64,000 bases of DNA from Micromonospora sp. HK10 (GTDB lineage: Bacteria; Actinomycetota; Actinomycetes; Mycobacteriales; Micromonosporaceae), in the NCBI RefSeq assembly GCF_000982955.1, contig NZ_KQ058881.1:1-64000 (forward strand), given 5' to 3'. Below the pieces are notes generated by a model. That model was not told the origin of the DNA. It saw nothing but the letters and a program-made list of their open reading frames with translations, and did not search any database. Below are positions 9,214 through 17,507 of the stretch, piece by piece; the stretch's first letter is position 1; each line of letters begins with the position of its first letter. The translations under genes and the position numbers were made by a program.

Positions 9214-12200
9214 ATGGGTGTGAAGACCTTCATCCAGGGGTGGCCGGTCTACCGGCAGCTCACCGGCACCGACCCGCTCGGCCGGGGCGCGGCGGCGCAG
9301 TCGGCCCGCTCGGCGGCCCTGACCGCGCGCACCGAGACCGCCGACCACATGGCCCGCTCGGTCTGTCCGTACTGCGCGGTGGGCTGCGGGCAGCGGGTCT
9401 TCGTCAAGGACGGCCAGGTCACCCAGATCGAGGGCGACCCGGACAGCCCGATCTCCCGCGGCCGGCTCTGCCCGAAGGGCTCGGCCAGCAAGAACCTGGT
9501 CACCAGCCCGCTGCGGCAGACCACGGTCCGCTACCGCCGGCCGTACGCGACCGAGTGGGAGGATCTCGACCTCGACACGGCGCTGGACATGATCGCCGAC
9601 CGGGTGATCGCGGCCCGCGAGGCCACCTGGGAGGACGCCGACGAGGACGGGCGGCCGCTCAACCGCACCCTGGGCATCGCCAGCCTGGGCGGCGCCACGC
9701 TGGACAACGAAGAGAACTACCTGATCAAGAAGCTCTTCACGGCGCTCGGCGCACTACAGATCGAGAACCAGGCGCGGATTTGACACTCCGCCACCGTCCC
9801 CGGTCTGGGGACCAGCTTCGGTCGCGGTGGCGCGACGGTCTTCCAGCAGGATGTCGCCAACGCTGACGTCGTCATCATCCAGGGCTCGAACATGGCCGAG
9901 GCCCACCCGGTGGGCTTCCAGTGGGTGATGGAGGCCAAGCTGCGGGGGGCGAAGGTCTTCCACGTCGACCCCCGGTTCACCCGCACCAGCGCGCTGGCCG
10001 ACACGTACCTGCCGATCCGGGCCGGCACCGACATCGCGCTGCTGGGCGGCATCGTGCACTACATCCTGGACAACCAGCTGGACTTCCGGGAGTACGTGCT
10101 GGCGTACACCAACGCCGCGACGATCGTGAGCGAGGAGTTCGCCGACACCGAGGACCTGGACGGCTTCTTCTCCGGCTACGACCCGGGCACGGAGGCGTAC
10201 AACCAGCGCAGCTGGCAGTACGCCGGCCAGGAGGACACCACCGGCTACCGGGCCGCCCACGAGGAGCGGGACGTGGCGGCGGGCCTGCGCCACGAGTCGC
10301 ACGGCATCCCGGTCGGCGGTCAGGTGCAGCGGGACGAGACGTTGCAGCACCCGCGCTGCGTCTACCAGCTCCTCAGGCGGCACTTCGCCCGCTACACCCC
10401 GGAGATGGTGGAGCGGACCTGCGGCATCCCGCGGGAGAAGTTCCTGGAGCTGGCCCGCGCCTGGACGGAGAACTCCGGCCGGGAGCGCACCGGGGTGCTG
10501 ATCTACTCGGTGGGCTGGACCCAGCACAGCGTGGGCGTGCAGTACATCCGCACCGGCGCGATCATCCAGTTGCTGCTGGGCAACATGGGCCGACCGGGTG
10601 GCGGGGTGCTGGCCCTGCGCGGGCACGCCAGCATCCAGGGTTCCACCGACATTCCGACGCTGTTCAACCTGCTGCCCGGCTACCTGCCGATGCCGCACTG
10701 CACGCACCACACGACGTTCACCGACTGGGTGGACGCCATCCGGCACCCCGGGCAGAAGGGCTTCTGGTCCGGTGCGCGGGCGTTCGGGGCGAGCCTGCTC
10801 AAGGCGTACTGGGGGGACGCGGCCACGCCGGAGAACGACTTCTGCTACGGCTACTTGCCCCGGATGACCGGCGACCACGGGACGTACCAGACGGTGCTGA
10901 ACATGATCGACGGCAAGGTGAAGGGCTACTTCCTGCTCGGCCAGAACCCGGCGGTCGGTTCGGCGCACGGCAAGGCGCAGCGGCTGGGCATGGCCAACCT
11001 GGACTGGCTGGTCGTCCGCGACCTGTTCATGATCGAGAGCGCGACGTTCTGGCAGAACAGCCCCGAGGTGGAGACCGGCGAGATCGTGCCGGAGGAGTGC
11101 CGGACCGAGGTCTTCTTCATTCCTGCGGCCTCGCATGTGGAGAAGGAGGGCACCTTCACCCAGACCCAGCGGCTGCTGCAGTGGCGGGAGAAAGCGCTCG
11201 ACCCGCCGGCGGACGCCCGCTCCGAGCTGTGGTTCTTCTTCCACCTCGGGCGGATCATCCGGGAGAAGCTGGCCGCCTCGGACCGGCACCGGGACCGCCC
11301 GGTGCTCGACCTCGCCTGGGACTATCCCACGCACGGCGAGCACGCCGAGCCGAGCGCGGAGGCCGTGCTGAAGGAGATCAACGGGTACGAGGTGGCCACC
11401 GGCCGCCCGCTGTCGGCGTTCACCGAGGCCAAGGACGACGGCTCCACCGTGGTCGGCTGCTGGATCTACACCGGCGTGTACGCCGACGGCGTCAACCAGG
11501 CCGCCCGGCGCAAGTCCCGGCACGACCAGGACTGGGTGGCCGCCGAGTGGGGCTGGGCCTGGCCGGCCAACCGCCGAATCCTCTACAACCGCGCCTCCGC
11601 CGACCCGGACGGCCGGCCGTGGAGCGAGCGGAAGAAGTACGTGTGGTGGGACGCCGACCGGGCCGAGTGGACCGGCTACGACGTGCCGGACTTCGAGAAG
11701 ACGAAGCCGCCCACGTACCGGCCGCCGGAGGGGGCCAGCGGCGTGCAGGGGCTGGCCGGCGACGACGCCTTCATCATGCAGGGCGACGGTAAGGGCTGGC
11801 TGTACGTGCCCAGCGGGCTGCAGGACGGGCCGATGCCGACGCACTACGAGCCGGCCGAGTCGCCGATCCGCAATCCGCTGTACGGGCAGCAGGCCAACCC
11901 GACCCGCAAGGTTTACGGGCATCCCGTGAACTCCGTCAACCCGAGCCCGCCGCAGTCGCACACCGACGTCTTCCCGTACGTGTTCACGGTCAGCCGGCTC
12001 ACCGAGCACCACACGGCCGGCGGGATGAGCCGGATGGTGTCGCGGCTGGCGGAGCTGCAGCCGGAGATGTTCGTCGAGGTTTCCCCGGAGCTGGCGGGCG
12101 AGCTCGGCCTGGACCACCTCGGTTGGGCGCACCTGATCAGCGGCCGGGCGGCGATCGAGGCCCGGGTGCTGGTCACCGACCGGCTCACCCCGCTGCGTCT

Positions 12201-12474
12201 GGACGGGCGGGTGGTGCACCAGGTGTGGCTGCCGTACCACTTCGGCCGGGAGGGCATCGTCACCGGCGACTCGGTCAACGACCTGTTCGGCATCACCCTG
12301 GACCCGAACGTGCTGATCCAGGAGAGCAAGGTCGGCACCTGCGACATCCGGCCGGGCCGCCGCCCGACCGGGGCGGCCCTGCTGGCGCTGGTGGACGACT
12401 ACCGGCGCCGGGCCGGGCTGACCGGGGGCCGCCCGCCGATCGTCACCACCGACGCACCCGAACGGGAGGGCTGA
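9214..12474 (+). CDS. fdhA: selenocysteine-containing formate dehydrogenase, catalytic alpha subunit
   Basis: The reading frame passes through an in-frame TGA at 9781-9783, read as selenocysteine 190 in the context NQARI-U-HSATVPGLG. The full product is 1086 residues. It oxidises formate to CO2 at a molybdenum (or tungsten) bis-pterin centre. The N-terminal [4Fe-4S] cluster ligands are C51, C54, C58 and C86. The rest matches the molybdopterin oxidoreductase fold and its C-terminal dinucleotide-binding domain. No twin-arginine signal is seen, unlike E. coli FdnG, so the catalytic side may face the cytoplasm. The ATG at 9214 follows GGGAGGGGG. It is the first gene of an operon with the iron-sulfur and membrane subunits, and tRNA-Sec, SelA and SelB follow. 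Confidence 0.93.
9781..9832 (+). promoter_or_regulatory. bacterial SECIS element for UGA recoding
   Basis: Immediately after the UGA the mRNA folds into an outer stem CGCCACC (9789-9795) with GGTGGCG (9826-9832). The inner hairpin is GTCCCC (9796-9801) with GGGGAC (9807-9812), capped by the loop GGUCU. Eighteen nt separate the UGA from the loop. From memory this is the same distance and the same GGUCU loop as in E. coli fdhF. It would be bound by SelB. Confidence 0.82.
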
Positions 12475-13517
12475 TGATCGAGGCCAACAGCCTGTCCGGC
12501 CCGCTCGACCCGGCGCCGGAGGCCGGCTGGGTGGACGCCCCGCCGCGGCTGGGCTTCTTCACCGACACCAGCGTCTGCATCGGCTGCAAGGCCTGCGAGG
12601 TCGCCTGCAAGGAGTGGAACGGCGTCCCGGACTCGGGCTTCGACCTGCTCGGCATGTCCTACGACAACACCGGCGCGCTGACCGCCAACTCGTGGCGGCA
12701 CGTCGCCTTCGTCGAGCAGCCCCGCCCGGCCGGGCACCGGACCGCGCCGTTCGCGGGCAACCCGACCGGCGAGGCGGTCAGCCCGGCGAGCGCCGCCGTG
12801 GCCGCCGGGACCGCGGCGGACACCGGTACCACCCCCGGCATGCCCGCCGGTCAGCCGGCGGCCGCCGCGCGGATGGCCGGCGGCCCCGAGTTCCTCGGCA
12901 TGCCCGGAGCGCAGCCGCCCGGCCGGGGCACCGGCCCCGAGTCGCGCACCGACTTCCGCTGGCTGATGATGTCGGACGTCTGCAAGCACTGCACCCATGC
13001 CGCGTGCCTGGACGTCTGCCCGACCGGCTCGCTGTTCCGCACCGAGTTCGGCACCGTGGTGGTGCAGGAGGACATCTGCAACGGCTGCGGCTACTGCATC
13101 TCCGCCTGCCCGTACGGGGTGATCGACCAGCGCAAGGGCGACGGCCGGGCGTGGAAGTGCACGCTCTGCTACGACCGGCTCGGCGCCGGGCAGACCCCCG
13201 CCTGCGCGCAGGCCTGCCCGACCGAGTCCATCCAGTTCGGCCCGGTGGACGAGCTGCGGGAACGCGCCGCGCAGCGGGTCGCCGCGCTGCACGAGCGGGG
13301 GGTGCCGGAGGCCCGGCTGTACGGCCACGACCCCACCGACGGCGTGGGCGGCGACGGCGCGTTCTTCCTGCTGCTCGACGAGCCCGAGGTGTACGGCCTG
13401 CCGCCGGACCCGGTGGTGACCACCCGCGACCTGCCGAAGATGTGGAAGCGGGCCGGGCTGGCCGCGCTGGCCATGGCGGCGGCGGCCGTCGCCGCGTTCG
13501 TGGGAGGGTCGTCGTGA
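12474..13517 (+). CDS. fdhB: formate dehydrogenase iron-sulfur (beta) subunit
   Basis: This 347-residue ferredoxin-type subunit carries electrons from the catalytic subunit to the membrane. Four cysteine groups are visible: CIGCKACEVAC (C35, C38, C41, C45), CKHCTHAACLDVC, CNGCGYCISAC and CTLCYDRL with a later CAQAC. They would hold four [4Fe-4S] clusters as in FdnH. A C-terminal hydrophobic helix (AALAMAAAAVAAFV) anchors it in the membrane. An alanine, glycine and proline-rich insertion of about 75 residues (roughly 83-158) separates the first cluster from the others. The ATG overlaps the alpha-subunit stop codon, so translation is coupled. Confidence 0.92.
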   Translation: MIEANSLSGPLDPAPEAGWVDAPPRLGFFTDTSVCIGCKACEVACKEWNGVPDSGFDLLGMSYDNTGALTANSWRHVAFVEQPRPAGHRTAPFAGNPTGEAVSPASAAVAAGTAADTGTTPGMPAGQPAAAARMAGGPEFLGMPGAQPPGRGTGPESRTDFRWLMMSDVCKHCTHAACLDVCPTGSLFRTEFGTVVVQEDICNGCGYCISACPYGVIDQRKGDGRAWKCTLCYDRLGAGQTPACAQACPTESIQFGPVDELRERAAQRVAALHERGVPEARLYGHDPTDGVGGDGAFFLLLDEPEVYGLPPDPVVTTRDLPKMWKRAGLAALAMAAAAVAAFVGGSS

Positions 13518-14707
13518 GCCCGGACCGTCCGGTGGGTGAGCTGTTCCGCCGCTTCCGGGAGCGGCTGGCCGTCGCCGGCCCGGACCGGCTCGGCGGCCCG
13601 GGCCGGCACACCGGCCAAGGTGCGAAGGTGACGCCGGCTCCCGGCCCGGTCCTGGCCCAGCAGCGCCACACCGGGCAACCGGCCGACCCGTCCCGCCGGC
13701 GCCGAGGTGGCCGAGGTGGCGGGGAGCAGGTGAACGTGCCGCCGGCCGAGTTCACCTCCTACTACGGCCGCCCGGTCCTCAAGGCGCCGGTGTGGAAGTG
13801 GGACATCGCCGCGTACCTGTTCACCGGCGGCCTGGCGGCCGGGTCGTCGCTGCTGGCGGCGGGCGGCCAGCTCACCGGGCGGCCGGCGTTGCGCCGCGCC
13901 GGCCGGGTCACCGCCCTGGCGGCGGTCAGCGCCAGCACCTACTTCCTCATCCACGACCTCGGCCGGCCGAGCCGCTTCCACCATATGCTGCGGGTGGCGA
14001 AGCTGACCTCGCCGATGTCGGTGGGCACCTGGATCCTCGCCGCCTTCGGGCCGGCCGCCGGCGTCGCGGCGGTCGCCGAGGCCGCCCCGCTGCTGCCCGA
14101 GCGGGGGCTGCTCGGGCTGGGCCGCCGGCTGCTGCCGCCGGCCGGGCAGGCCGCCGGGTTGGCCGCGGCGGTGACCGCGCCGGCCCTGGCCACGTACACC
14201 GGGGTGCTGCTGGCCGACACGGCGGTGCCGTCGTGGCACGAGGCGTACCCGGAACTGCCGGCCATCTTCGCCGGCAGCGCCCTGGCCAGCGGCGCCGGGG
14301 TGGGGCTGATCGCCGCGCCGACCACCCAGGCCGGCCCGGCGCGGCGGATGGCGGTGGCGGGCGCGGCCCTGGAGCTGTGGGGCTCGCACCGGGTGGAGAA
14401 CCGGCTCGGTCTGCTCAGCGAGCCCTACGCCGTCGGCACCGCCGGCCGGCTGCTGCGCGCCGGCCGGTCGCTGACCGCGGCCGGGCTGGCCGGCGCGCTG
14501 ATGGGCCGGCGCAGCCGGGTGCTGTCCGCCCTCTCCGGCGGCGCGCTGCTGGCCGCGTCGGTCTGCACCCGGTTCGGCATCTTCCACGGCGGGGTCGCCT
14601 CGGCGCGGGACCCGAAGTACACGGTGGTGCCGCAGCGGGAACGGGTGCGGGAACGGGACAGCCAGGATCCACACAGCGGGTCGGGCGCCGGCCCCGGCGG
14701 GGGATAG
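13514..14707 (+). CDS. NrfD/PsrC-family membrane subunit of the formate dehydrogenase
   Basis: This 397-residue protein begins with about 85 hydrophilic, proline- and arginine-rich residues. Then come eight or nine hydrophobic segments typical of NrfD (polysulfide reductase, PsrC), starting WKWDIAAYLFTGGLAAGSS and including LIHDLGRPSRF. This family passes electrons to the quinone pool without haem, in place of a cytochrome b gamma subunit. The GTG start overlaps the beta-subunit stop by 4 nt (GTGA). The hydrophilic N-terminus is unusual for NrfD; a start further in cannot be excluded. Confidence 0.88.
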   Translation: MSPDRPVGELFRRFRERLAVAGPDRLGGPGRHTGQGAKVTPAPGPVLAQQRHTGQPADPSRRRRGGRGGGEQVNVPPAEFTSYYGRPVLKAPVWKWDIAAYLFTGGLAAGSSLLAAGGQLTGRPALRRAGRVTALAAVSASTYFLIHDLGRPSRFHHMLRVAKLTSPMSVGTWILAAFGPAAGVAAVAEAAPLLPERGLLGLGRRLLPPAGQAAGLAAAVTAPALATYTGVLLADTAVPSWHEAYPELPAIFAGSALASGAGVGLIAAPTTQAGPARRMAVAGAALELWGSHRVENRLGLLSEPYAVGTAGRLLRAGRSLTAAGLAGALMGRRSRVLSALSGGALLAASVCTRFGIFHGGVASARDPKYTVVPQRERVRERDSQDPHSGSGAGPGGG

Positions 14708-14749
14708 CCGGGAGGGCGCCGGGCCCATGAGCCGACGGGGGTACCGCTC

Positions 14750-16039
14750 ATGGCCACAACAGCCGCGAACCCGCGGGGGAATCGACCACCGACCCGGGGC
14801 CGTTGGGGGCTCGTGGTCGCGGCCGTGCTGGTCCAGCTCGCGTTGGGCGCCGTCTACGCCTGGAGCGTGTTCAACAAGCCGCTGCAGGCCGAGTTCGGGT
14901 GGAGCAAGGCCGAGGTGGTGCTGCCGTTCGAGGTGGCCATCGGGACCATCTTCATCGGCAGCCTGATCGGCGGGCGCATCCAGGACCGGCGGGGGCCGCG
15001 GCCGGTGGCGCTGGGCGGCGGGATCCTCTACGCGGTGGGGACCATGCTCGCCTCGCTGGTGTCCTCGGGCGACCAGCTGTGGCTGCTGCTGCTCACCTAC
15101 GGCGTGCTCGGCGGCATCGGGCTCGGCGCCGCGTACATCACCCCGATCGCCATGCTCAGCAAGTGGTTCCCCGACCGGCGTGGCCTGATCACCGGCATCG
15201 CGGTGGCCGGCTTCGGGTTCGGCGCGGTGATCACCGCGCCGGTGGCGAAGGCGTTGCTGGCCGGCACCGACCACAAGACCAGCGTCTTCCTGCCGCTCGG
15301 CATCGCCTACCTGGTGGCGGTGCTGCTGGGCGCGTCGTTCTTCCGGGACCCGCCGGCCGGCTACCAGGTGCCGGGCTACACCCCGGCGGTCGGCGGCCGG
15401 GCGGTGGCCGGCACCCGGGTCTACCGGTTCGGCGAGGCGCTGCGGACCCGGCAGTGGTACCTGCTCACGCTGATCCTCACCCTCAACGTGACCTGCGGCA
15501 TCGCGCTGATCTCGCAGGCCGCCGACGCGGCCCAGGCGGTCGCCGGGGTGAGTGCCGCGACCGCCGCCGGCCTGGTCGGCGTTCTCGGCCTGTTCAACGG
15601 CGGCGGGCGGGTGGCCTGGGCGTGGCTGTCCGACCGGATCGGCCGGATGCCCGCGTTCATCGGCATGCTCGCGCTGCAGGGCGTCTGCTTCCTGATCCTG
15701 CCGCACGCATCCGCGTTCTGGCTCTTCGCCGTCCTCGCGGCGCTGGTCTACCTGGCCTACGGCGGCGGCTTCGGCACCATGCCGGCGACGGCCGCCGACT
15801 ACTTCGGCACCCCGAACGCCGGCGCCATCTACGGGGCGATGATCGTGGCGTGGAGCATCGGCGGCGTGGTGGGTCCACTGTTGACCGCGCTGCTCTACGA
15901 CGCCAGCGGCAAGAGCTACACCCTGCCCTTCACGGTGATCGGCATCCTCGCCTTCGTCGCGCTGGTGCTCCCGCCGGTCACCCGCCTGCCCACCGCCGCC
16001 GGCGACCCGCGACCGCACTTCCAGACTCCCGGGCCCTGA
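14750..16039 (+). CDS. OFA-family MFS transporter (oxalate/formate antiporter type)
   Basis: This 429-residue, 12-helix major facilitator protein has the family opening LALGAVYAWSVFNKPLQ and the loop GGRIQDRRGPRP. A central loop lies around residues 200-225 between the two six-helix halves. OFA members carry oxalate, formate, lactate and similar monocarboxylates. Lying between the formate dehydrogenase subunits and the selenocysteine genes, it is probably the formate uptake or exchange system, though this is contextual. An alternative in-frame-unrelated ATG lies at 14727. The start at 14750 fits homologues. Confidence 0.85.
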   Translation: MATTAANPRGNRPPTRGRWGLVVAAVLVQLALGAVYAWSVFNKPLQAEFGWSKAEVVLPFEVAIGTIFIGSLIGGRIQDRRGPRPVALGGGILYAVGTMLASLVSSGDQLWLLLLTYGVLGGIGLGAAYITPIAMLSKWFPDRRGLITGIAVAGFGFGAVITAPVAKALLAGTDHKTSVFLPLGIAYLVAVLLGASFFRDPPAGYQVPGYTPAVGGRAVAGTRVYRFGEALRTRQWYLLTLILTLNVTCGIALISQAADAAQAVAGVSAATAAGLVGVLGLFNGGGRVAWAWLSDRIGRMPAFIGMLALQGVCFLILPHASAFWLFAVLAALVYLAYGGGFGTMPATAADYFGTPNAGAIYGAMIVAWSIGGVVGPLLTALLYDASGKSYTLPFTVIGILAFVALVLPPVTRLPTAAGDPRPHFQTPGP

Positions 16040-16098
16040 TCGGGGCGGGTCCGGTCCTCTCCGGGCGGCCGGAGTTCGCATGTGGTTAAGTGCGGGGT

Positions 16099-16194
16099 GG
16101 AGGCGTTCAGGCGGCTGGTGCCCCTCCCGGTCTTCAAAACCGGTGTGGTCCGGGACCCGGGCCAGGCGGGTTCGATTCCCGTCCGTCTCCGCCA
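16099..16194 (+). tRNA. selC: tRNA-Sec (anticodon UCA)
   Basis: This 96-nt tRNA has anticodon TCA at 16134-16136 in the loop CTTCAAA, closed by CCGGT/ACCGG. The acceptor is long and the variable arm has an 8-bp stem, as in selenocysteine tRNAs. The T arm is GCGGG-TTCGATT-CCCGT, and the 3' CCA (16192-16194) is encoded. The eighth acceptor pair looks mismatched (T-C). A -10-like TTAAGT lies at 16086-16091. It decodes the UGA of the formate dehydrogenase after SelA converts Ser-tRNA-Sec to Sec-tRNA-Sec. Confidence 0.93.
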
Positions 16195-16214
16195 AACCGT
16201 TCCTGGGAGACCCG

Positions 16215-17507
16215 ATGCGTGACGTCGACCCGCGGCGGCGCGTGCCGCGCACCGACGCGCTGCTCGCCGACCCCGGGCTGGCCGCCGCCGTCGACACGCT
16301 CGGCCGCGACCGGGTCAAGGCCGCGGTCGTCGCCGCCCAGCAGCGGGCCCGCCGCGGTGAGATCAGCCCCGACGAGGTACGCGACGCCGCGCTGGCCGGG
16401 CTGCCGGCGCCGGCTCCCCGGGCCGTGCTCAACGCCACCGGCGTCGTGCTGCACACCAACCTGGGCCGGGCCGCGCTGTCGGCCGCCGCCGTCGAGGCGC
16501 TCGTCGCCGCGGCCGGGCACACCGATGTGGAGCTGGACCTGCGCACCGGGCGGCGGGCCCGGCGCGGCCGGGACGCCCTCGACGCGCTCGCCGCCGCGGT
16601 GCCCGCCGCCGCGGCCGTGCACGTGGTGAACAACGGCGCGGCCGCGCTGGTCCTGGCGGCCACCGCCCTGGCCGCCGGCCGGGAGATCGTGGTCAGCCGC
16701 GGCGAGCTGGTGGAGATCGGCGACGGCTTCCGCCTGCCCGACCTGCTGGCCAGCACCGGAGCGCGGCTGCGCGAGGTGGGCACCACCAACCGCACCGCGC
16801 GCGCCGACTACGCCGCCGCCGTCGGCCCGCGGACCGGCTTCGTGCTCAAGGTGCACCCGTCGAACTTCGTGGTCAGCGGTTTCACCTCCGCCGTGGGCGT
16901 TCGCGAGCTGGCCACCCTCGGCGTGCCGGTGGTGGTGGACATCGGCTCGGGGCTGCTCGCCCCCGACCCGCTGCTGCCCGACGAGCCGGACGCCGCCAGC
17001 ACCCTGCGCGCCGGCGCCCACCTGGTCACCGCCAGCGGCGACAAGCTGCTCGGCGGCCCGCAGGCCGGCCTGCTGCTCGGCGACGCCGACCTGGTGGAGC
17101 GGCTGCGCCGGCACCCCCTGGCGCGGGCGGTGCGGGTCGACAAGCTCACCCTGGCCGCGCTCGCGGCCACCCTGCACGGACCGGGTACGCCCACCGGCGA
17201 GGCGCTGCACGCCGACCCGGCGATGCTGCGCGAGCGCACCGAGCGGCTGCGCGACCGGCTCGGCGAGGACGGCTGCAAGGCCGAGGTGGTGCCTAGCGCC
17301 GCGGTCGTCGGTGGCGGCGGGGCGCCCGGGGTAGCGCTGGACTCGTGGGCGTTGAGCCTGCCCGAGCGGTACGCCGAGGCGCTGCGCACCGGCGTCCCGC
17401 CGATCCTGGGCCGGGTGCTGCACGGCCGGCTCCTGCTCGACCTGCGCTGCGTGCCGGCCGACGCGGACGAGCGGGTCCGGACCGCGATCCTGCGGGTCGG
17501 TGGTTGA
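16215..17507 (+). CDS. selA: L-seryl-tRNA(Sec) selenium transferase
   Basis: This 430-residue cytosolic enzyme converts Ser-tRNA-Sec to Sec-tRNA-Sec using selenophosphate. It shows the SelA N-terminal region, the NATGVVLHTNLGRA motif, and the pyridoxal-phosphate lysine near residue 277 in ASGDKLLGGPQAG. Length is close to the family norm. The ATG at 16215 is 20 nt after the tRNA-Sec 3' end, with TGGGAGA as a ribosome site, so tRNA and enzyme may be processed from one transcript. selD, the selenophosphate synthetase gene also needed, is not in this window. Confidence 0.95.
   Translation: MRDVDPRRRVPRTDALLADPGLAAAVDTLGRDRVKAAVVAAQQRARRGEISPDEVRDAALAGLPAPAPRAVLNATGVVLHTNLGRAALSAAAVEALVAAAGHTDVELDLRTGRRARRGRDALDALAAAVPAAAAVHVVNNGAAALVLAATALAAGREIVVSRGELVEIGDGFRLPDLLASTGARLREVGTTNRTARADYAAAVGPRTGFVLKVHPSNFVVSGFTSAVGVRELATLGVPVVVDIGSGLLAPDPLLPDEPDAASTLRAGAHLVTASGDKLLGGPQAGLLLGDADLVERLRRHPLARAVRVDKLTLAALAATLHGPGTPTGEALHADPAMLRERTERLRDRLGEDGCKAEVVPSAAVVGGGGAPGVALDSWALSLPERYAEALRTGVPPILGRVLHGRLLLDLRCVPADADERVRTAILRVGG

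Noticed and set aside
9781-9783. Stop codon splitting the formate dehydrogenase into two genes
   Set aside because: The frame is the same on both sides, the residue context and SECIS hairpin fit selenocysteine, and selC, selA and selB are adjacent.
9754-12240. An 828-codon minus-strand frame
   Set aside because: Antisense shadow of the formate dehydrogenase gene with His/Arg/Gly-rich composition and no domains.
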